DNA of 51,143 nucleotides from Nitrosomonas sp. (GTDB lineage Bacteria > Pseudomonadota > Gammaproteobacteria > Burkholderiales > Nitrosomonadaceae): contig SSFW01000067.1 in assembly GCA_008015595.1 (NCBI GenBank), forward strand, positions 1-51,143, given 5' to 3'. The notes beneath the pieces were generated by a model. That model was not told the origin of the DNA, ran no database searches, and was given only the letters and a program-made list of their open reading frames with translations. A program made the position numbers and the translations under genes. The number at the start of each line of letters is the position of its first letter. Position 1 is the stretch's first letter. This document shows positions 46,315 through 51,143 of this stretch, piece by piece.

Positions 46315-46998
46315 ATGAGTGCAACTGTAACCCAAGATATGTCACTGTTACATCTTGTAACAAGTGCTAGCCTTCCCGTCCAATTGGTCATGTTGATGTT
46401 GTTGATCGCATCTTTACTTTCCTGGTGGTTTATTTTCAGAAAATTGTTTGCGATCAGGGAGGCCATTAAGCAAAGTGATGAATTTGAAAATACGTTCTGG
46501 AGGGGCGTCGACTTAAACGCGCTCTATCAGCGTGCTGCTGGGGCAAGAGACAGAGCCGGTAGTATGGAACGTATTTTTGAAGCAGGATTTCGTGAATTCA
46601 CTAAACATCAATCAGGAATGGATATTGGTGCAATTATGGATAGCACCCGAGGTGCAATGAGAGCAGCGTATCAGCGTGAGATGGATCGACTTGAAGCACA
46701 TTTATCTTTTCTGGCGACTGTTGGGTCAGTGAGTCCTTATGTTGGATTATTTGGAACAGTGTGGGGTATCATGAATTCATTTCGTGAGTTATCGAATTTA
46801 ACGCAGGCGACCATTGCTCATGTTGCGCCTGGCATTGCAGAAGCACTCATTGCGACTGCGATGGGATTATTTGCGGCAATACCTGCTGTCATTGCTTATA
46901 ATCGATACGCTAGTGATACCAGTCAGCTAGCTACACGTTATGAGAGCTTTATGGAAGAGCTATCGAATGTATTGCAGCGACGCGCTGTAAAACTTTAG
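46315..46998 (+). CDS. tolQ: Tol-Pal energy-transducing protein TolQ
   Basis: A 227-residue inner-membrane protein with three membrane segments: near residues 18-38 (LVMLMLLIASLLSWWFIF), then the conserved pair near 135-155 (GSVSPYVGLFGTVWGIM) and 168-190 (APGIAEALIATAMGLFAAIPA). With TolR it forms the proton-driven motor that energises TolA. Confidence 0.95.
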   Translation: MSATVTQDMSLLHLVTSASLPVQLVMLMLLIASLLSWWFIFRKLFAIREAIKQSDEFENTFWRGVDLNALYQRAAGARDRAGSMERIFEAGFREFTKHQSGMDIGAIMDSTRGAMRAAYQREMDRLEAHLSFLATVGSVSPYVGLFGTVWGIMNSFRELSNLTQATIAHVAPGIAEALIATAMGLFAAIPAVIAYNRYASDTSQLATRYESFMEELSNVLQRRAVKL

Positions 46999-47013
46999 GA
47001 TTCCAAGAAGCTA

Positions 47014-47430
47014 ATGGCTAATCTTCGTAATAAACGTCGTTTAATGAATGACATCAATGTAGTTCCTTACATTGATGTGATGCTGGTTTTGCTCATCATT
47101 TTTATGATTACAGCACCCCTTATCCCACCGGGTCAGGTTGAATTACCTTCCATTGGTAAATCATCGAGTCCACCGGTAGAGCCATTGGAAGTTATTATTG
47201 CAGTAGACGGCAGTTTAACGTTACGTGATCGAGCACGTGCGGGTGATGAACAAAAAGTGAATCGCACGCAACTGATCGCAATCATTAAAAATAAGCAGGC
47301 CCAAAATACTGAACAGCCTGTTGTAATTGCTGCTGATAAGAATGTCCGGTATGAAGAAGTAATTAATATTATGGATGTTTTGGAGCAAGAACAGGTTAAA
47401 AAAGTAGGCTTGTTGATCAAGCCAAAATAA
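47014..47430 (+). CDS. tolR: Tol-Pal energy-transducing protein TolR
   Basis: A 138-residue ExbD/TolR protein. A single membrane helix has the conserved Asp in NVVPYIDVMLVLLIIFMI (near 22-30), the proton-path residue, followed by a periplasmic domain (VVIAADKNVRYEEVINIMD). It is 15 bases after tolQ. Confidence 0.95.
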   Translation: MANLRNKRRLMNDINVVPYIDVMLVLLIIFMITAPLIPPGQVELPSIGKSSSPPVEPLEVIIAVDGSLTLRDRARAGDEQKVNRTQLIAIIKNKQAQNTEQPVVIAADKNVRYEEVINIMDVLEQEQVKKVGLLIKPK

Positions 47431-47438
47431 AAGTAACA

Positions 47439-48293
47439 ATGACGACATTAGCTTGGAGAAGAGCTTCCGATGAAGAACCAGGGTTGATTCGGTCAGCTGC
47501 ACTGGCATTATTGGTACATATCGTTTTTTTTGGTTTCATGGTGTTTGGCCTTAACTGGAGAAATGATCCCAATGAAAGTATGGCTGTGGATTTATGGAGA
47601 GACATGCCACAACAGCCCATTAAACCTCAGCCTGTAATTAAGGAGCCGATTAAAGAGCTTCCTAAACCAACCCCACCAGCTCAGGAGCCTGTTAAACCTC
47701 AACCAGAACCCGTTCAACCGAAATCGGAGCCGGTAAAAATCAAGAATCCACCACCGCGGAAACCTGCGATTGAAATCAAGGAAAAAATTGAGCCCCCTAA
47801 AACCATTCAAGAAGAGAAAAAAGTAGAGCCGGTTCAAGAAAAGGTACCCAAACCTGAACCGGTTAAAGAGCAAGTCAAAAAGCCAGAGCCGATTAAAGAA
47901 GTAGAAAAGAAGGTAGAGCCAGAAAGAGAGCTACCTGAAAAGGAGCAGAAAACGGTAGAGCAAGATGTACTCGCTCAGTTGGCTGCACAAAAAAGTAAAG
48001 CCTTAGATGAGATTGCAAAATATAAGGCGATGATACAGGCAAAGATTAGAAGCAGAATTGTCACACCGCCTGATCTTCCCGGTAATCCCATGGTCGAATT
48101 TCGAGTGACATTGTTACCTGGGGGTGATGTGCTCAAGGTTTCGTTACGAAAAAGCAGTGGTTATGCGGCGTTTGATGAGGCGGTTGAAAGGGCTATTTTT
48201 TTAGCAAAACCGCTACCTATTCCACCTGATCCAGCTTTATTTAAGGAATTTCGTGATTTTAGTCTCACGGTATACTATCAAGATGCTTTATAA
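47439..48293 (+). CDS. tolA: Tol-Pal bridging protein TolA
   Basis: A 284-residue protein. A single N-terminal membrane helix (ALALLVHIVFFGFMVFGLNW) is followed by a long Pro/Lys/Glu-rich linker (about 55-170) and a C-terminal TonB/TolA-like domain (EFRVTLLPGGDVLKVSLRKS). It spans the periplasm to reach Pal and TolB. The linker is proline-rich rather than the Ala/Lys helix of E. coli TolA. Confidence 0.92.
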   Translation: MTTLAWRRASDEEPGLIRSAALALLVHIVFFGFMVFGLNWRNDPNESMAVDLWRDMPQQPIKPQPVIKEPIKELPKPTPPAQEPVKPQPEPVQPKSEPVKIKNPPPRKPAIEIKEKIEPPKTIQEEKKVEPVQEKVPKPEPVKEQVKKPEPIKEVEKKVEPERELPEKEQKTVEQDVLAQLAAQKSKALDEIAKYKAMIQAKIRSRIVTPPDLPGNPMVEFRVTLLPGGDVLKVSLRKSSGYAAFDEAVERAIFLAKPLPIPPDPALFKEFRDFSLTVYYQDAL

Positions 48294-48328
48294 CAGCGAG
48301 TCGATTAATTAATTTGTTGAGAGTTCAT

Positions 48329-49639
48329 ATGCGAGTATTTACACGCTATTGTTATTTAGCACTCAGTTTATTGCTATGGAGTGCTCAGGTTCATGCCACA
48401 CTAAACATTGAAATATTTGGAGGTGGTTCGAAAAAAATTCCTGTCGCAATTGTTCCTTTTTCTCAAGAAGAAAGACTTCCTCAGAGCATTACGGCTATTG
48501 TATCAGCCGATCTTGAGCGAACGGGTCTATTTAAAATGGTAGGCACTTTTGGCCAAACTCCGCATGAGCCGGGCGATATTGTCTATGCAGACTGGCAGAG
48601 TAGAGGGGCAAGTGCGATTGTTATTGGAAGTACTCATCTATTGCCAGATGGGCGAGTCGATGTACGCTTCCGTTTAATGGATGTAGCAAAAACATCCCAG
48701 ATTACAGGATTCACCGGCGTTGTGCCGTCAGATCAATTACGCGTAGCCGCCCACCGAATTGCGGATATTATTTATGAGGCTTTGACAGGAGATATGGGCG
48801 TCTTTAGCACCCGCATTGCATTTGTAGCCAAAACGGGTAACAAATTCGCGTTACAGATTGCTGATTCTGATGGCTATAACGCGCATTCGATCATTGAATA
48901 TTCTGAGCCAATCATTTCACCCGCATGGTCACCTGATGGGAGCAAGATTGCTTATGTCTCTTTTGAGAATAAGAAGCCGGTTATTTATGTGCAAACGCTG
49001 GCAACACGTGAAAGAAAGGCCGTTGCAAATTTTAAAGGAAGTAATAGTGCGCCTGCTTGGTCACCGAATGGTGACAAGTTAGCGGTTGTATTAACGTTAC
49101 ACGGTGGTTCGCAGATATTTTTAATTAATGCAGATGGTAGCGGTCTACAACGATTAGCCCAAAGTCCCGGTATTGATACCGAGCCCAATTTCTCACCCGA
49201 TGGGCGGTCGATTATTTTTACTTCGGATCGCGGTGGAAGTCCGCAAATCTATCGAATGGCTATTTCAGGTGGTAACGCCGGTGTTGCAGAACGACTTACA
49301 TTCGAAGGAAGTTATAATGTAAGTCCACGCTTTAGCCCGGATGGAAAAAGTTTTACTTATATTCATCGCAATGGTGATCGGTTTAATATTGCCCTGCAAG
49401 GGCTTGCCAACCGCCAAGTGCAATTATTGACGGATAGCAAGTTTGATGAATCTCCCAGCTTCGCTCCCAACGGAAAAATGATTTTGTATGCTACAGAAAT
49501 AAGTGGACGTGGTATATTATCCGTCGTTTCCAGCGATGGACAAACGAAACAACGGCTTTCATCTCAAACGGGTGATATTAGAGAACCGTCGTGGGGTCCT
49601 TTGCTGAAATCACAGCGAAATAATCACTTCATTAACTAA
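48329..49639 (+). CDS. tolB: Tol-Pal periplasmic beta-propeller TolB
   Basis: About 436 residues. The signal peptide (MRVFTRYCYLALSLLLWSA, cleaved near VHA) is followed by the TolB N-terminal domain and a propeller of SPDG-type blades: SPAWSPDGSKIAYVS, APAWSPNGDKLA, EPNFSPDGRSIIFTSDRGG and SPRFSPDGKSF. It docks with Pal. The frame has earlier TTG codons at 48314 and 48317, but ATG 48329 begins the signal peptide cleanly, with GAGAG upstream. Confidence 0.94.
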   Translation: MRVFTRYCYLALSLLLWSAQVHATLNIEIFGGGSKKIPVAIVPFSQEERLPQSITAIVSADLERTGLFKMVGTFGQTPHEPGDIVYADWQSRGASAIVIGSTHLLPDGRVDVRFRLMDVAKTSQITGFTGVVPSDQLRVAAHRIADIIYEALTGDMGVFSTRIAFVAKTGNKFALQIADSDGYNAHSIIEYSEPIISPAWSPDGSKIAYVSFENKKPVIYVQTLATRERKAVANFKGSNSAPAWSPNGDKLAVVLTLHGGSQIFLINADGSGLQRLAQSPGIDTEPNFSPDGRSIIFTSDRGGSPQIYRMAISGGNAGVAERLTFEGSYNVSPRFSPDGKSFTYIHRNGDRFNIALQGLANRQVQLLTDSKFDESPSFAPNGKMILYATEISGRGILSVVSSDGQTKQRLSSQTGDIREPSWGPLLKSQRNNHFIN

Positions 49640-49656
49640 TTTGAAAAGGATAAGCA

Positions 49657-50169
49657 ATGAAAAAATTATTAACAGTGCTGATTATCTGCTTGTTGTCGGC
49701 ATGTGCAAGTCAAAATAAACAGTCAGCTGAAGTTGATGATCGTGCAATGGCAGGTGGTGGTTCCGGAAGTCAAGATGGAGCAGGTGCAGGTGGATTTGGT
49801 TTAAGCCCTTTGCGTGATCCTAATAATATTCTATCTCAGCGAAGTGTTTATTATGACTATGATAGCTATACCATAAAAAGCGAATATAGAGAGCTCGTGT
49901 TAGCACATGCACGTTATCTCCGTGATAATGGCGATGCAAAAGTCTTATTGCAAGGGAACACCGATGATCGGGGTAGTCGTGAATATAATCTTGCGCTGGG
50001 GCAAAAACGCGCTAATAGCGTGAAGAACGCGATGTTGTTATCTGGAGCACGAGATCAACAAATAGAAGCAGTAAGTTTGGGTGAAGAGAAACCCCGTGCG
50101 ACAGGACATGGAGAATCTGCCTGGGCTGAGAATCGTAGAACTGATATTCTCTACCAAGGAGAGTATTAA
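49657..50169 (+). CDS. pal: Peptidoglycan-associated lipoprotein Pal
   Basis: A 170-residue lipoprotein. The lipobox LLSAC gives the acylated Cys at about 16, then a Gly/Ser-rich linker, and an OmpA-like peptidoglycan-binding domain (VYYDYDSYTIK, LLQGNTDDRGSREYNLALGQ, NRRTDI). It anchors the outer membrane to peptidoglycan and binds TolA/TolB. AAAGGATAAG precedes the ATG. Its stop overlaps the next ATG (TAATG). Confidence 0.96.
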   Translation: MKKLLTVLIICLLSACASQNKQSAEVDDRAMAGGGSGSQDGAGAGGFGLSPLRDPNNILSQRSVYYDYDSYTIKSEYRELVLAHARYLRDNGDAKVLLQGNTDDRGSREYNLALGQKRANSVKNAMLLSGARDQQIEAVSLGEEKPRATGHGESAWAENRRTDILYQGEY

Positions 50170-50972
50170 TGGTATTGCGCGCTTCTTCTTTTCTGGTTGT
50201 TGCGCTTTTATTGGTTAGTAAGCCCAGTATTGCTGGGCTTTTTGGCGATGAAAAAGCGCGCGAGCAGATCGATCTTTTGCAGAAACAAACACAAGTAATG
50301 GAAGCGCGCATTGCAGGAATGGAGGAATTGCTCAAAAGTAATGCATTAATTGAGCTTTATTCTCAAGTGGAAGGTTTTAAAATAGAGCTAGGAAAATTGA
50401 CTGGCCAGATTGAGGTGCTGACTGAAGAAAACAAGTTACTTCGTAAGCAGCAGAAAGATTTCTATCTCGATTTGGATAATCGCTTGAATCAGGTTGAGTC
50501 GGGAGGATCAAGAGACTCAGGGAATACATCGCTGGGTGAATCTGATTCATCAACTGCATTGCCATCCGAAATTGAAATGACTGCACAAACAATCGATGGC
50601 TCGGAACGCGAAGCTTACCAAACTGGATATAATTTATTCCGGGAAGGAGATTATTTAGCGGCAATCAGTCATTTTGAGCAATTTCTCAAACAATATGCAA
50701 GTTCGAGTCTTGCGCCAGGAGCGGCTTATTGGATAGGAAATGCCCACTACGCACTGCGTAACTTTCAAGAAGCTATTTCTGCTCAACAACGTGTAATCGA
50801 TCAATATCCTAAGAGCGCGAAGGCGCCTGACGCACTTCTCAATATTGCCAGTAGTCAATTGGAAATTCCTGACGTATCGGCTGCTAAAAAAACCTTAGAA
50901 AACCTTATCCAAAAATATCCCAATAGTGAGGCTGCTGGTAAAGCAAAAAAGCGCCTAACTAGCCTGAAATAA
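50169..50972 (+). CDS. cpoB: Cell division coordinator CpoB (YbgF)
   Basis: A 267-residue periplasmic protein with a signal peptide (LVVALLLVSKPSIAG), a coiled-coil N-terminal trimerisation region (about 25-105), and C-terminal TPR repeats (AYQTGYNLFREGDYLAAISHFEQF, YWIGNAHYALRNFQEAISAQ, ALLNIASSQLE). It links the Tol system with cell-wall synthesis at division. The start is coupled to pal. Confidence 0.93.
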   Translation: MVLRASSFLVVALLLVSKPSIAGLFGDEKAREQIDLLQKQTQVMEARIAGMEELLKSNALIELYSQVEGFKIELGKLTGQIEVLTEENKLLRKQQKDFYLDLDNRLNQVESGGSRDSGNTSLGESDSSTALPSEIEMTAQTIDGSEREAYQTGYNLFREGDYLAAISHFEQFLKQYASSSLAPGAAYWIGNAHYALRNFQEAISAQQRVIDQYPKSAKAPDALLNIASSQLEIPDVSAAKKTLENLIQKYPNSEAAGKAKKRLTSLK

Positions 50973-50979
50973 TTTTTAT

Positions 50980-51013
50980 CAAGAAGGAAGTTTTTACAGC
51001 TTCTTGCTTTTTT
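50980..51013 (+). terminator. Possible terminator after cpoB
   Basis: CAAGAAG at 50980-50986 pairs with CTTCTTG at 51000-51006 over a 13-base loop, followed by CTTTTTTC. Stem is short but the U-tract is good, so it may end the tol-pal transcript partially. Confidence 0.45.
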
Positions 51014-51017
51014 CTCC

Positions 51018-51143
51018 ATGGAAAAGTTGCGAGTTAGTGAGATTTTTTACTCCCTGCAGGGTGAAACAACGCGTATGGGTTTGCCGACGGTATTTATTCG
51101 TTTAACTGGCTGTCCTTTACGCTGTGTTTACTGTGATACACAG
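51018..51143 (+). CDS. queE: 7-carboxy-7-deazaguanine synthase, 5' part (cut by window edge)
   Basis: The first 42 residues of a radical-SAM enzyme for queuosine/7-deazaguanine precursors. SEIFYSLQGETTRMGLPT then FIRLTGCPLRCVYCDT shows the Cys-x3-Cys-x2-Cys iron-sulfur motif of QueE at residues 33-40. It starts at ATG 51018, 45 bases after cpoB, in the usual tol-pal-cpoB-queE order. The gene continues beyond the window. Confidence 0.92.
   Translation, partial: MEKLRVSEIFYSLQGETTRMGLPTVFIRLTGCPLRCVYCDTQ

Noticed and set aside
47592-47873. Phe/Leu/Arg-rich open frame opposite tolA
   Set aside because: It is the reverse reading of the Pro/Lys/Glu-rich TolA linker; composition bias explains the open frame.

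Overview
The window reads as chromosomal DNA of an AT-rich betaproteobacterium. The L19 protein, the yebC-ruvCAB-ybgC-tol-pal-cpoB-queE order and the rpsP-rimM-trmD-rplS order all fit that class. The exopolysaccharide genes, the blue-copper/beta-propeller protein and the overall style suggest a Nitrosomonas-like member of the Nitrosomonadales. That placement is my inference from gene content and remembered protein signatures, not from a database search.

Region 1 (1-16300) is an exopolysaccharide locus in two converging blocks. The plus-strand block (30-11329) is tightly packed: two GT4 glycosyltransferases, a heparinase II/III-like lyase, an APH-fold phosphotransferase, an ABC exporter with fused ATPase, a MurG/GT28-like glycosyltransferase, a polysaccharide deacetylase-like protein, and a cytidylyltransferase fused to an APH-fold kinase. 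The minus-strand block (16278 down to 11374) encodes an AlgE-like outer-membrane barrel, UDP-glucose 6-dehydrogenase, a UDP-glucuronate epimerase-like protein and GalU. Together they would make UDP-uronic acids, polymerise or decorate them, and export a uronic-acid-containing polymer.

Region 2 (16300-21500) is accessory. An 803-base gene-free stretch carries two strong divergent sigma-70-type promoters, each embedded in palindromes. Then come an Asp/His-rich protein with an RTX-like C-terminus, a cupredoxin plus YVTN-propeller secreted protein, a clear terminator, and a two-gene cassette (DUF2513 protein and HARE-HTH/GIY-YIG protein) that looks like an uncharacterised DNA-targeting or defence-type unit.

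Region 3 (21500-31400) holds biosynthetic threonine deaminase, then a PilJ-like chemoreceptor and a 1702-residue ChpA-type hybrid kinase, a small YjfB-like protein and a small Cys-rich secreted protein.

Region 4 (31500-36030) has the rpsP-rimM-trmD-rplS operon, nadC and a membrane-anchored C13 (legumain-like) peptidase.

Region 5 (36060-42615, minus strand) is, to me, the most interesting part. A CheB-CheR-PAS-GGDEF-EAL protein of 1492 residues overlaps by 8 bases a phytochrome that has only the PAS-GAF-PHY photosensory core and no output domain. A biliverdin-forming heme oxygenase follows. This looks like a split red/far-red light sensor coupled in trans to cyclic-di-GMP turnover.

Region 6 (42934-51143) is the housekeeping series yebC, ruvC, ruvA, ruvB, ybgC, tolQ, tolR, tolA, tolB, pal, cpoB and the start of queE, which runs off the edge. 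ruvC appears to start at an ATT codon. I saw no rRNA, tRNA, CRISPR array, transposase or insertion sequence.
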